From an uncultured Eubacterium sp. (lineage in GTDB: Bacteria > Bacillota > Clostridia > Oscillospirales > CAG-272), in contig UQUT01000002.1 in the NCBI GenBank assembly GCA_900544285.1, forward strand, positions 106,949-170,948: a DNA stretch of 64,000 nt, read 5' to 3'. The position numbers were made by a program, and so were the translations under genes. The notes beneath the pieces were generated by a model that had not been told where the DNA came from, made no database searches, and saw only the letters and a program-made list of their open reading frames with translations. Numbering within the stretch: the stretch's first letter is position 1; each line of letters opens with the position of its first letter. Below, piece by piece: positions 42,357 through 50,837 of this stretch.

Positions 42357-42812
42357 TCACTTAACCGATTTAACGATATTTGTTATCTCATTTATGTAAA
42401 GGATGCTTGCGGGGAGAACGAGGCAGTTGCCGTTTGCATAACCTGCGTTGACAAGCGCATTATACATCTTTTTCACGTCCTCGTTTTCGGAAACGTCCTT
42501 GACAAGGCCCTGAGCAGTTGCGCTGCTCTCATAGAATTCAACAAGCTCTTTTGTCGACTTGAACTCAATAACGATTGCGGAAGTAAGTCCGTTGGACTTC
42601 TTTGTGAGCATGTGGAGCTCAACTGCGTATTCGTCCTTTGCGAGTTCTTCCTTTATGGTGTTCATTACGCCGGTAAAGGTTGTGTTATTTTCGTAACCTG
42701 CGTCGATAAATGCCTTCTCGATTGCGGAATATTTGGAACCGCAGGACGCGAGCATCGTCAGCGCCATAACAAGCACGAGCGCAAGGCTTACGATTTTTGT
42801 GATTTTTTTCAT
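42357..42812 (-). CDS. Small lipoprotein of unknown function
   Basis: 151 aa. Lipoprotein signal peptide with lipobox LTMLASCGSK; cleavage would leave an N-terminal lipid-modified Cys at about residue 24. The mature part of about 125 residues is soluble alpha/beta (AIVIEFKSTKELVEFYES, DVSENEDVKKMYNALVNAGY). No family is recognised with confidence. A promoter TTGACA-18 bp-TATACT lies at 42897-42926. It is tethered to the outer face of the membrane. Confidence 0.8.
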   Translation of the reverse strand: MKKITKIVSLALVLVMALTMLASCGSKYSAIEKAFIDAGYENNTTFTGVMNTIKEELAKDEYAVELHMLTKKSNGLTSAIVIEFKSTKELVEFYESSATAQGLVKDVSENEDVKKMYNALVNAGYANGNCLVLPASILYINEITNIVKSVK

Positions 42813-42973
42813 AAAATCCTCCGTATTAAATTTGTTTTATGATTTTTGAGTCAGCGCGGAGCGAAAACCGAATATCGCCCGCCTCAAACTATAATCAGTA
42901 TATCAAATATTGCAGCGATGTGTCAATATGCAAAAATGCCCGAATATACAAATCCGCCGATGTGCAAAATTCA

Positions 42974-43006
42974 TAAAAAAGCCGATGGAGCGTGCCGTCG
43001 GCTTTA
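42974..43006 (-). terminator. Terminator of the 296-aa membrane protein gene
   Basis: AAAGCCGA / TCGGCTTT stem followed by TTTAT on the minus strand, directly after the stop at 43009. Confidence 0.8.
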
Positions 43007-43008
43007 AT

Positions 43009-43899
43009 TTACTCATCGTATTCGTAAATGCTTTCGAGAAGTCTTTCAAGCGATGAAATATTTTCGACGGTAAAATCAGAAATCTTCTCCCCCGTCCCGC
43101 TGATTCTGAAAGAATAATCCTTTGCTTGCGGAGTCGCGCTCTCACCGCCGACGATCATCATCGTTTTGCCCGCAAGGTTACCTTTTATATTTGTTCCTTT
43201 TACATAGGTCACGCCGATGTCAACCTGCGGTTCCTCTTTCCCGTTTTCTTTATGCGCGATATAAAATTCTCTCGGCGACGGGCAAAGCACAATCACTTTT
43301 TTCAGAGTCTTTTCGCCGTAGTCCCTGCCGGTCGTTTCAAAGCGGAAATTTCTTGCCCTTATCGGCTGCTTAAAGCCTATAAGTCTGCCGATTTTTCCAA
43401 GCGGCATAGGCGAGATACGGCATATCACGTCAGCCGAGGAGGATATTGCAAGGCTTCGACTGCCGATTATCGTCGGCACTATCATAACCTCAAAAACCGA
43501 ACGGTCGGTTTCAAAGACGAAATCCGTTTTGCCGGACGACGAAAACAGTCTTCCGTACGGCTTTGAGATCCATTCGACCTTTCCCTTTTTCGTCTTTTTA
43601 AGCGCGCGGACGAGCTTTCCCCGCTTTGCGACGGCGTGGATAAAGCAGACAATCGCAAATGTCACTATGACCGTCGCCGCAATCGCCGCAACTGCTTTCG
43701 GGCTGTATATTGTAAGCGCCGCAAGCGGAACGATAAGAAAAAGCGAACACATAACCATAAGCATTATGGCAAGCAGGCGTGCCGCAAGGTTCTGCGCGGA
43801 AATTCCGGCGCGCGACCTTTTGCCGCGATTGAGCTTCTGCGCATAGGTGAAATCGCTTTCGTAATCGAGTGTAAGATTGTCTTTTTTCTTCTTTTTCAT
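43009..43899 (-). CDS. Membrane protein of unknown function
   Basis: 296 aa. A basic N-terminus (KKKKKDN) is followed by two adjacent transmembrane helices (about residues 40-88: LLAIMLMVMCSLFLIVPLAAL and AVAAIAATVIVTFAIVCFI). A cytoplasmic or exposed domain of about 200 residues follows. No enzymatic motif or known family is recognised; no lipobox or LPXTG. It stands alone between the lipoprotein and a divergent glycosyltransferase. GGAGGGCGG precedes the ATG. Confidence 0.75.
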   Translation of the reverse strand: MKKKKKDNLTLDYESDFTYAQKLNRGKRSRAGISAQNLAARLLAIMLMVMCSLFLIVPLAALTIYSPKAVAAIAATVIVTFAIVCFIHAVAKRGKLVRALKKTKKGKVEWISKPYGRLFSSSGKTDFVFETDRSVFEVMIVPTIIGSRSLAISSSADVICRISPMPLGKIGRLIGFKQPIRARNFRFETTGRDYGEKTLKKVIVLCPSPREFYIAHKENGKEEPQVDIGVTYVKGTNIKGNLAGKTMMIVGGESATPQAKDYSFRISGTGEKISDFTVENISSLERLLESIYEYDE

Positions 43900-44037
43900 C
43901 TTCCGCCCTCCGTTTTATGTTTTTTTAATTATACCATATACCCCCCTCTGTGTCAAGATTTTTCAGTCGCGCCCGCTGTTTTTCGCAACTCTACCGTGAG
44001 TAGAACCGGAGATATAGGCGCGTCGCGCGTCAATAGA

Positions 44038-44066
44038 TTGCATTTTTCGTCGCTTTGTGATATCAT
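44038..44066 (+). promoter_or_regulatory. Promoter of the glycosyltransferase gene
   Basis: TTGCAT (44038-44043), 17-bp spacer, TATCAT (44061-44066). Confidence 0.6.
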
Positions 44067-44109
44067 TATCGTGCTGGAAAGGCTGAATTTCATAAAAACG
44101 GAGATAAAA

Positions 44110-45259
44110 ATGAACGTTACTATCGTATGCGAGGTTCTTGGCAAGGCAAACAACGGAACAACCGTTGCCGCCCTCAATCTCATCCGCTCACTGAAAGAAA
44201 AAGGTCACAGGGTCAAGGTCATCTGTCCCGACGCGGACAGAGAAGGACTTGAAGGCTATTACATTCTTCCCGTCACAAATATGGGAAGTCTTATAAACGG
44301 TATATTTGAAAAAAATCACGTCACGCTTGCAAAGTATGACGAGCAGATTATTTATGACGCAATAAAGGACGCGGACGTCGTTCATTTCATGGTTCCTCTC
44401 TTCATTGCAAGACGTGCGACAAAGCTCGCCGCAAGTCTCGGTAAGCCCATAACCGCCGGCTTCCATGCTCAGGCAGAAAACCTCACGGCGCACATCGTCG
44501 GGCTGATGGGAAATCATCTCGCAAACCATCTGACTTACGAATGGTATGACAAAAACCTTTTCTGCCGCGCCGACGCAATTCATTACCCGACGCAATTCAT
44601 CCGCGACGTTTTTGAGAGAGAAGTCCACCGCAAAACGAACGGATATGTCATTTCAAACGGCGTATGCAGCGATTTTCATCCCGTTCCCGCCGAAAAGCCC
44701 GAGCAATACAGGGACAAATTCTGCATTCTTTTCACCGGCAGACTTTCCAAGGAAAAATCGCACATTGTGCTTATGAAAGCCGTCAGAAAGTCAAAATATG
44801 CGGATAAAATCCAGCTCTTCTTTGCCGGCAACGGTCCCCTTCTCGACAAAATCGAAAAATACGGAAAGAAATATCTGAAAAAATCCCCCCGTCATCGGGT
44901 TTTACAGTCGCGCAGAACTTGTTGACATAATCAACTTCTGCGATCTTTACTGCCATCCCGCGGAAATCGAGATCGAAGCGATTGCCTGCCTTGAAGCAAT
45001 CTCCTGCGGACTTGTTCCCGTAATCGCGAATTCGCCCCGTTGCGCAACAAAGGCTTTCGCCCTCGACGAGCGGTGCCTCTTTGAGGTCAACAATCCGGAC
45101 GACCTTGCCGCAAAAATTGATTATTTTATCGAACATCCGGAGGAAAAAGCCGCCCTGCGCGAAAGGTATCTCTCCGAAAGCGTCACCTTCGATCAGGCGC
45201 ATTGCATGGACATGATGGAGCAGATGCTTTTGGATCAGGTGAATAAAAAGGACGCATAA
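44110..45259 (+). pseudogene. Frameshifted GT4-type glycosyltransferase
   Basis: The first frame (44110 to about 44890) has a GT-B N-terminal domain (NNGTTVAALNLIRSLKEKGH) and the start of the nucleotide-sugar domain (CILFTGRLSKEKSH). It then runs off into a short non-homologous tail. The second frame, from about 44880 to the TAA at 45257-45259, continues VIGFYSRAELVDIINFCDLY and IEAIACLEAISCGLVPVIANS, the GT4 donor-site ExxACxxG-type motif, and ends NKKDA. Together they make a protein of about 382 aa. The break is at AAAAAATCCCCCC (44879-44890); removing one A or one C restores it. Closest relatives I recall are mono/diglucosyldiacylglycerol-type synthases. Error, mutation or phase variation are all possible. 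Confidence 0.82.
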
Positions 45260-45268
45260 CAAAAAATA

Positions 45269-45302
45269 ACCGCAGAGTCTGTCGGCTCTGCGGTCTTTTT
45301 TT
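45269..45302. terminator. Bidirectional terminator between the glycosyltransferase and clpB
   Basis: ACCGCAGAG / CTCTGCGGT with an 8-nt loop, T-run on the plus strand (CTTTTTTT) and ATTTTTT on the minus strand. Confidence 0.92.
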
Positions 45303-45305
45303 ATT

Positions 45306-47918
45306 TTATTTTTCCGCCTTTCTGACGGTGCAGTCAAGCTCGCCGTCCTTTGCGTCGACGATGAGCGTATCGCCCATATCAAGGTCGCTTGAAAGGATTG
45401 TGCGTGCGACAAGCGTTTCAACTCTGCCCTGTAAATACCTCTTGAGCGGTCTTGCACCGTAAACGGGGTCATAACCGCAGTCGATGCAGAGCGTCTTTGC
45501 GGCGTCCGTGATTTCAAGGTGCAAGCCCTTGTCTTCGAGACGCTTTGAGAGTTTTTCCGTGAGCAGGTCGATAATCTTTGTAAGCTGGCTCTTTGCAAGC
45601 GGTTTATAGAAGATTATCTCATCGAGACGGTTGAGGAATTCGGGGCGGAAGGAGCTGCGGAGCAGGTTCATGACCTCCTCACGCGCCTTCTCCGTAATCT
45701 CGCCGTCGGCGTCGATACCGTCCAGCAGGTACTGAGAACCGAGGTTGCTCGTCAGAATAATTATGGTATTCTTGAAGTCGACCGTTCTGCCCTGCGAATC
45801 GGTTATCCTACCGTCGTCCAGTATCTGAAGAAGAATATTGAAAACATCCGGATGAGCCTTTTCGACTTCATCAAAGAGGACAACGGAATACGGATGACGG
45901 CGCACAGCCTCTGTCAGCTGACCGCCCTCGTCATAGCCGACATAGCCGGGAGGCGCTCCGATGAGACGCGATACGGAGAACTTCTCCATATATTCGGACA
46001 TATCTATTCTGACCATTGAGCGTTCGTCATCGAAAAGGCATTCGGCAAGGGCTTTTGCAAGCTCCGTTTTGCCGACACCCGTCGGACCGAGGAACATAAA
46101 AGAGCCTATCGGTCTTGACGGATCGGCGATACCGGCACGCGAACGCAGAATTGCTTCGCTCACCTTGCGGACAGCCTCGTCCTGACCGATAACACGTTTA
46201 TGAAGCGTATCTTCAAGGGAGAGTATCTTCTCTCTCTCGCTTGCTTTCAGCTTTGAAACCGGAATCCCCGTCCAGCGGGCAACAATTCCCGTAATCTCTT
46301 CTTCGGTTACGGTGTCACGCAGGATTTTATCCGTTCCGTCCGTGTTTTTGCTGTCCTTGTTTGCCTGCTCCAGCTTTTTCTGAAGCTCGGGCAGGACTGA
46401 ATATTTGAGTCTCGCCGCTTCTTCATAACGGAAGGTGCGCTGAGCCTCCTCCATTTCGGCTGTGGCTCTTTCGATTTCTTCCTTTATGTTCTTGACGGAG
46501 TTGATCGCCGCCTTTTCGCTCTCCCATTTTGCCTTCATAGCATTGAATTTATCCTTCATTTCGGATATTTCCTCCGTCACCTTGGCAAGCCTTTCGACAG
46601 AAAGCGTATCCGTCTCCTTTTTGAGTGCGGTTTCCTCTATTTCAAGCTGCATAATCTTCCTGCGGACGTCATCCAGCTCTGCGGGCATGGAGTCTATCTC
46701 CGTTCTGACAAGCGCGCACGCCTCGTCGACAAGGTCAATCGCCTTATCGGGGAGGAAACGGTCGGTTATATATCTGTCTGAAAGAACGGCGGCGGAAACG
46801 AGAGCCGCGTCGTGAATGCGCACGCCGTGATAAATTTCGTAACGCTCGCGCAGACCACGAAGAATGGTTATCGTGTCCTCAACCGTCGGCTCGTTTACCG
46901 TAACGGGCTGGAAACGTCTTTCAAGTGCAGCGTCCTTTTCGATATACTTTCTGTATTCGTCAAGCGTTGTTGCGCCGATACAGTGCAGCTCGCCCCTTGC
47001 AAGCATAGGCTTCAATATATTGCCTGCGTCAAGCGCACCGTCGGTCTTGCCGGCGCCGACTATCGTATGAAGCTCGTCGATAAAGAGAATTATTCTGCCC
47101 TCGCTCTTTGTGACCTCGGCAAGAACCGCTTTCAGTCTCTCTTCAAATTCGCCGCGGAACTTTGCGCCCGCGATAAGAGAGCCCATATCAAGGGCAAAAA
47201 TCGTCTTGTCCTTCAGCCCTTCGGGTACGTCCCCACGGACTATTCTCTGCGCAAGTCCTTCCGCAATAGCGGTCTTACCTACGCCGGGTTCGCCTATAAG
47301 CACGGGGTTGTTTTTCGTCTTTCTCGAAAGAATTCTTATCACGTTACGAATTTCGGAGTCCCTGCCGATAACGGGGTCAAGCTTCTGCTCCCTTGCCCGC
47401 TCGACAAGGTCAAAACCGTATTTTTTCAGAGCGTCATATGTCTGCTCAGGCTCGTCGTCCGTGACGCGCGCCGTCTTGACCTTTGCAAGCTCTGCCTTGA
47501 ATGCGGCTTTCGTTATGCCTCTTATGCGGAAGATATCTCTTATCGCCTGCGTCGGCAAATCGAATATCGCCATGGCAATATGCTCGACTGAAACGTATTC
47601 GTCCCCCTCGGATTTTGCCAGCTTTTCGGCGTTTTCAAGAACACGCTGGCAGTCCTGAGAAACATAGATTTTGTCAAGCTCGGCTCCGCCTCCGCCGACC
47701 TTTGTTATTTTCGATATGGCATCGTCAAGCGATGAAAGCACAGCCTCCGTATCGACGCCCATCTTTGAAAAGATACTGCCGATGAGACCGCCCTCCTGCG
47801 CAAGAAGCGCATAGAGCAGATGCTCCTGCGTTATCGCCTGATTTGAGTTTTCAAGCGCCTTGCTCTGCGCGGCGTTTATCGCTTCTATTGATTTTTTAGT
47901 GAATTTCTGAAGGTTCAT
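45306..47918 (-). CDS. clpB: ATP-dependent disaggregase ClpB
   Basis: 870 aa, full length. Clp N-domain (1 to about 145), first AAA+ module with GEPGVGKTA (about 205) and LFIDELHTIVGAG, the coiled-coil middle domain (about 400-525) that separates ClpB from ClpC/ClpA, second AAA+ module with GPTGVGKTE (about 605), and the sensor/C-terminal domain. There is no IGF/L ClpP-binding loop pattern that I can see. It rescues aggregated proteins with DnaK. It is the second gene of an operon led by a ribbon-helix-helix protein (23-bp gap). No CIRCE or CtsR heptads were found upstream. Confidence 0.96.
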   Translation of the reverse strand: MNLQKFTKKSIEAINAAQSKALENSNQAITQEHLLYALLAQEGGLIGSIFSKMGVDTEAVLSSLDDAISKITKVGGGGAELDKIYVSQDCQRVLENAEKLAKSEGDEYVSVEHIAMAIFDLPTQAIRDIFRIRGITKAAFKAELAKVKTARVTDDEPEQTYDALKKYGFDLVERAREQKLDPVIGRDSEIRNVIRILSRKTKNNPVLIGEPGVGKTAIAEGLAQRIVRGDVPEGLKDKTIFALDMGSLIAGAKFRGEFEERLKAVLAEVTKSEGRIILFIDELHTIVGAGKTDGALDAGNILKPMLARGELHCIGATTLDEYRKYIEKDAALERRFQPVTVNEPTVEDTITILRGLRERYEIYHGVRIHDAALVSAAVLSDRYITDRFLPDKAIDLVDEACALVRTEIDSMPAELDDVRRKIMQLEIEETALKKETDTLSVERLAKVTEEISEMKDKFNAMKAKWESEKAAINSVKNIKEEIERATAEMEEAQRTFRYEEAARLKYSVLPELQKKLEQANKDSKNTDGTDKILRDTVTEEEITGIVARWTGIPVSKLKASEREKILSLEDTLHKRVIGQDEAVRKVSEAILRSRAGIADPSRPIGSFMFLGPTGVGKTELAKALAECLFDDERSMVRIDMSEYMEKFSVSRLIGAPPGYVGYDEGGQLTEAVRRHPYSVVLFDEVEKAHPDVFNILLQILDDGRITDSQGRTVDFKNTIIILTSNLGSQYLLDGIDADGEITEKAREEVMNLLRSSFRPEFLNRLDEIIFYKPLAKSQLTKIIDLLTEKLSKRLEDKGLHLEITDAAKTLCIDCGYDPVYGARPLKRYLQGRVETLVARTILSSDLDMGDTLIVDAKDGELDCTVRKAEK

Positions 47919-47941
47919 AAAATCACTTCCTTTGACATGAA

Positions 47942-48577
47942 TTAAATAATGCTTTTTGTGTTTTTAAGGTATGAAAGGTATATTTTCTCCGCCGTTTCGG
48001 CGTCAAGCTCGCCGGATACGCAACCCTTGAGAAGTCTGTCAAGAACAGCTACGTAAGATGAAATCGCAAGGCTGAGCTCCTCCCCGTTCTTTATTCTGCC
48101 CATGGGATTTATGCTTCTTACATAACGTCCGGGGAAAAATTCATATTCGGGCGGTGTGGGAAGATATTTATCCTCCGTGCGCTTCATCCAGACAAAGAAC
48201 CCGTCCATAACGTCGGATAGCGCCGGCGACTGCGTTCTTATCGCAACGCTCAGCTTGCCGCTCGTTCCCTCGCTCGTGCTCCGGAGCTCGACCTCGTATC
48301 TGACCGTCGGTCTGTATTTGAATTTCAGACTGCTTTTCAGGAGCATTGTGTCCTGATTCGGAACGGCAAGCGGAACAATGTCGCTCCCGCCGCCGAAGAA
48401 ATTGCAGATTGAGGAAAAAATATCGTTTATCCGCTTTTCGGGCGTTGTGACGGAAGCATATTCCGCAAGTATTCTGTTTATAAGCGCGGAACGGTTCGTG
48501 CCGAGCCTGTGAGCGGCAACGTCAATTTCGCGGACGACCTCGTCCGAGAGCATAAGACTGTATAAGCTCTTCTTCAT
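47942..48577 (-). CDS. Ribbon-helix-helix-like protein preceding clpB, unknown function
   Basis: 211 aa. The first 45 residues (MKKSLYSLMLSDEVVREID, then AAHRLGTNRSALINRILAEY) form a plausible CopG/Arc ribbon-helix-helix: one strand, helix, turn at GTNRS, helix. The remaining 165 residues are an uncharacterised alpha/beta domain (VRYEVELRSTSEGTSGKLSVAIR, FFVWMKRTEDKYLP). It lies 23 bp before clpB and both share one strong promoter. I infer that it is a regulator or heat-stress partner co-expressed with ClpB. GAAGGAGG precedes the ATG. Confidence 0.75.
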   Translation of the reverse strand: MKKSLYSLMLSDEVVREIDVAAHRLGTNRSALINRILAEYASVTTPEKRINDIFSSICNFFGGGSDIVPLAVPNQDTMLLKSSLKFKYRPTVRYEVELRSTSEGTSGKLSVAIRTQSPALSDVMDGFFVWMKRTEDKYLPTPPEYEFFPGRYVRSINPMGRIKNGEELSLAISSYVAVLDRLLKGCVSGELDAETAEKIYLSYLKNTKSII

Positions 48578-48609
48578 TTTTCCGCCTCCTTCTTTTCTTT
48601 ACATTGTAT

Positions 48610-48637
48610 ATTATACTCGCTTTTTGAATTTTGTCAA
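48610..48637 (-). promoter_or_regulatory. Promoter of the RHH-clpB operon
   Basis: Perfect TTGACA (48632-48637 on the minus strand) and TATAAT (48610-48615), 16-bp spacer. Confidence 0.85.
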
Positions 48638-48639
48638 TA

Positions 48640-48833
48640 GTTTTATATAAATTTTTTATCGAATTTAATAAATTTTCGCGCAAAAGTTGCGCAGTCGACT
48701 GTCCGCTCCCCGAAAACACGACTCCGCCGCGCAAAATGCGCCGTTATATACTTGACAAAAAATTCCCTCCGCCAAATGGGCGGGGGTCGAAAGAAAGTAA
48801 TATCGTATTTTTGCAGGAACGGCATGGCTTCGG
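48640..48833. other. Intergenic junction region beside the integrative element
   Basis: About 190 bp between the clpB operon promoter and the recombinase remnant. A hairpin (AACGGCATG/CATGCCGTT, 48818-48843) overlaps the remnant's stop. No att repeat could be identified by eye, though the element boundary should lie here. Confidence 0.4.
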
Positions 48834-49031
48834 TCATGCCGTTTCCTCTTTCATCAGTTTATTCAGCGGGATAAAGCCCACAAGGTCATAGGAAATGCGG
48901 ATGTTCTGCCGCCGTTTGCCGCTGCTCTTGTCGGGAGCTTCGATATAAACTCCCTTGACAAGTTCCCGCAGAGCATAGGGGGTAAGCTCGTCCAAGTCCT
49001 TGTATTTGTGTACCCTCTGGATACTCAACAC
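48834..49031 (-). pseudogene. C-terminal remnant of a large serine recombinase
   Basis: About 60 codons encoding DLDELTPYALRELVKGVYIEA, given to position 48834 and read as the very end of a TnpX/Tn4451-type recombinase (DUF4368 tail: LRELVKGVYIEAPDKSSGKR, then DLVGFIPLNKLMK). The catalytic resolvase and recombinase domains are missing. Upstream the frame runs straight into the end of the DUF3847 gene (49025), so a deletion has joined the two. It marks one end of a dead integrative element. Confidence 0.75.
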
Positions 49032-49342
49032 CTCTCTTTCTGTTCAGCCCGGTTGTGTTCGTTGACCGCTTCCATAAGCAAGCCTTTGATCTCCGGGACG
49101 GCAAGAGCTTTTTCAGCAAAGGAGTAAAACTCGGTTTCGGTCAAAACCTTTGTCAGCGGTGCGACACTTTCAATGGCTGCGCCACGGGTGATAAGGTGGT
49201 GCGCCCGCTTGCGCCGATCGCCCTTCTCGTAGTAACTGCGGCGGTTTTCAAGTTGCTGCTGTTTGTGTTGGAGTTGGGCAATCCGACGCTCATTGGCGTC
49301 AATCTCAGCTTGCAGTTCGGGGATGGTTTTCTGTTTTGCCAT
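49025..49342 (-). CDS. DUF3847-family mobile-element protein
   Basis: 105 aa from the ATG at 49340-49342, which has AGGAGGTC 7 bp upstream; the longer open frame is not used. An N-terminal coiled coil (PELQAEIDANERRIAQLQHK, then QQQLENRRSYY) is followed by a basic RRKRAHHLITRGAAIE segment and a helical C-terminus. This is the DUF3847 pattern, proteins encoded next to mobilisation genes in clostridial elements. Its 3' end abuts a recombinase fragment instead of the relaxase usually found downstream, another sign of deletion. Confidence 0.75.
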   Translation of the reverse strand: MAKQKTIPELQAEIDANERRIAQLQHKQQQLENRRSYYEKGDRRKRAHHLITRGAAIESVAPLTKVLTETEFYSFAEKALAVPEIKGLLMEAVNEHNRAEQKERC

Positions 49343-49638
49343 CGTGCATGACCTCCTTGATTTTGATGTGGGGATATAAAAAGACCGCCTACCGAAAATC
49401 GGTAAACGGTCTATGTACGTTGTTCGATTTTCAGACTTGGCGTTTGAAAATGGTTTGTCAAAAGCGTTTCCAAATGACAAGTACGCAGGGATAGGCGAAG
49501 CCGCAAGGGGTGCAGCCCCTTGTACGGAACGAAGTGACGCAAAACAGCCCGGACTTCCATCGTCCGGGCTGTTAGCCTCGCAGAGCGCACATACAGGGCT
49601 TGCCCCTGTATAGAAGTGCGCCCTTGTAAGCAAGGGTA
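49343..49638. other. Hairpin-rich non-coding stretch of the element
   Basis: About 300 bp without a gene. It has several strong inverted repeats: AGACCG...CGGTCT (49380-49414), CAAGGGG/CCCCTTG (about 49505-49523), AACAGCCCGGAC/GTCCGGGCTGTT (about 49543-49573) and ACAGGGCTTGCCCCTGT (about 49590). Such clustered hairpins next to a DUF3847 gene may be what is left of a transfer origin or regulatory region. The first is a terminator on the minus strand (T5 follows). Confidence 0.5.
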
Positions 49639-49845
49639 TTATTCTGCATCCCCTCCCTTGGCATGTTTTTTCAAAAATGCTTTTGCTTCTTTGCTTTGTA
49701 CTGCGTGGTAAAGATAGTCTTTCGTTTCCTCGTAAGTCATGGCGATTAGCTCCGGCACGATGCTTTCCAGATAGCCGTCATGGGCGCAAAGTCGGTGCGT
49801 TCTGATGCGGCGTTCCTTTACGCTCAACTTCCGTTTCAACATCAT
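49639..49845 (-). pseudogene. 5'-truncated DUF3847-like gene
   Basis: Up to 68 codons (MMLKRKLSVKERRIRTHRL onward). The sequence RIRTHRLCAHDGYLESIVPE aligns with RRKRAHHLITRGAAIESVAP of the intact DUF3847 protein next door, and the C-terminal halves continue to match. The N-terminal coiled coil is missing. Instead the frame starts at the junction with AT-richer DNA, so the gene was cut when the restriction-modification island arrived. Expression is doubtful: no good ribosome binding site. Confidence 0.6.
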
Positions 49846-49913
49846 CTCTCGGTTTTGATACACAGAGTACTTTTACCAACACCATAAGAACCAGCAACAA
49901 AAATCGTTCCCAC
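49842..49913 (-). pseudogene. N-terminal fragment of a P-loop ATPase gene
   Basis: A GTG start (49911-49913) with GAGGTGA 6 bp upstream begins a reading frame of 23 codons, MGTIFVAGSYGVGKSTLC, containing a Walker A motif. It stops at TGA after CIKTER. The rest of the ATPase is absent; sequence switches to the truncated DUF3847-like gene. It lies directly downstream of the endonuclease gene and was probably the next gene of the donor operon. Confidence 0.6.
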
Positions 49914-49988
49914 AGTTAGTCACCTCACGATCATGTTACACCCTTTATTCAATAGCCTTTGATAATAGACTAATCAGGCGTAGTTGAA

Positions 49989-50837
49989 CTATCCAGAAAT
50001 TCCGATTTTCAATCTGTTCGCTTCAATCAGTTTCGGTTCAAGAATGTGAATTAAATCCTGTAGCTCAACCTTGCTTTCCGCATTAAGGCCAAGGCGATTT
50101 GCAATACCTTCAGAATCAGTACTAACTCGTGTATGAAGAGACAGAGTAAGCCGCTGTTCCTTCTCCTCAAAATTATATGAATGGATGTGAACCGGGTCTC
50201 CAAGTCTGACTCCTTCGATGCCGTCGAAATTAAAATCGCTTTTCATGTGTTCATATAGTGGCTTCTGAATTATCAAAACCAAGTGCTTGTTCAAATGCTC
50301 AAACGTTTCGCTTTTGTGGTGCATTTGGATGAGGATGGTTTTTAGAGTCATTTTCCAGTTCATTCCGAACGGCTTCTTATTGTTCAGGTCTACAGGATCA
50401 ACTGCAATACCCTTTTCATTTAAGAATCTCTGTCGTTCGGGCCACACAGTTCCAGTTGTATCCATTGTCTGCAGCTCGATTCCAATAAAATCCTTGACCT
50501 TTTTGTCCTTAGCCGAAACCAAAAAATAATCAACATGTCCACCGGGAATTTGTACCTCTGGGACGAGATAGAGCTCATTTCCGGGCTCATGCATGGTTAG
50601 CAAATGTAAGCAGTCAATAAAAATCTGATTATGTTCCAACAGCCTAAACGGACAAATAATCACATCTTGGTTCTGATATTTGACCGAGCAGGTTCCTATC
50701 TTCACATTTGGATCAGATTTTCTCATTTTGGTGCAGATGCGTTGTGTATATGGACAGGTCTGCGCACTCATTGCCGCTTCAAAATCCAATGAATCGTCTT
50801 TACAGTTCAGTCCGAAAAACTCACTAATCTTACTCAT
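49989..50837 (-). CDS. NotI-like type II restriction endonuclease
   Basis: 282 aa. Four cysteines near the N-terminus (C28, C35, C50, C62) suit the iron-binding fold described for R.NotI. The PD-(D/E)xK-type core reads GGHVDYFLVS (D103) and IGIELQTMDTTGTVWPERQR (E121, Q123), the D...ExQ catalytic arrangement of NotI. Hence a site-specific endonuclease, possibly for a long GC-rich site; specificity is not proven. The ATG overlaps the methyltransferase stop by 4 bp, so it is made after the protective enzyme. Codon use is AT-richer than the chromosome. No frameshift is seen and the system looks functional. Confidence 0.82.
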   Translation of the reverse strand: MSKISEFFGLNCKDDSLDFEAAMSAQTCPYTQRICTKMRKSDPNVKIGTCSVKYQNQDVIICPFRLLEHNQIFIDCLHLLTMHEPGNELYLVPEVQIPGGHVDYFLVSAKDKKVKDFIGIELQTMDTTGTVWPERQRFLNEKGIAVDPVDLNNKKPFGMNWKMTLKTILIQMHHKSETFEHLNKHLVLIIQKPLYEHMKSDFNFDGIEGVRLGDPVHIHSYNFEEKEQRLTLSLHTRVSTDSEGIANRLGLNAESKVELQDLIHILEPKLIEANRLKIGISG

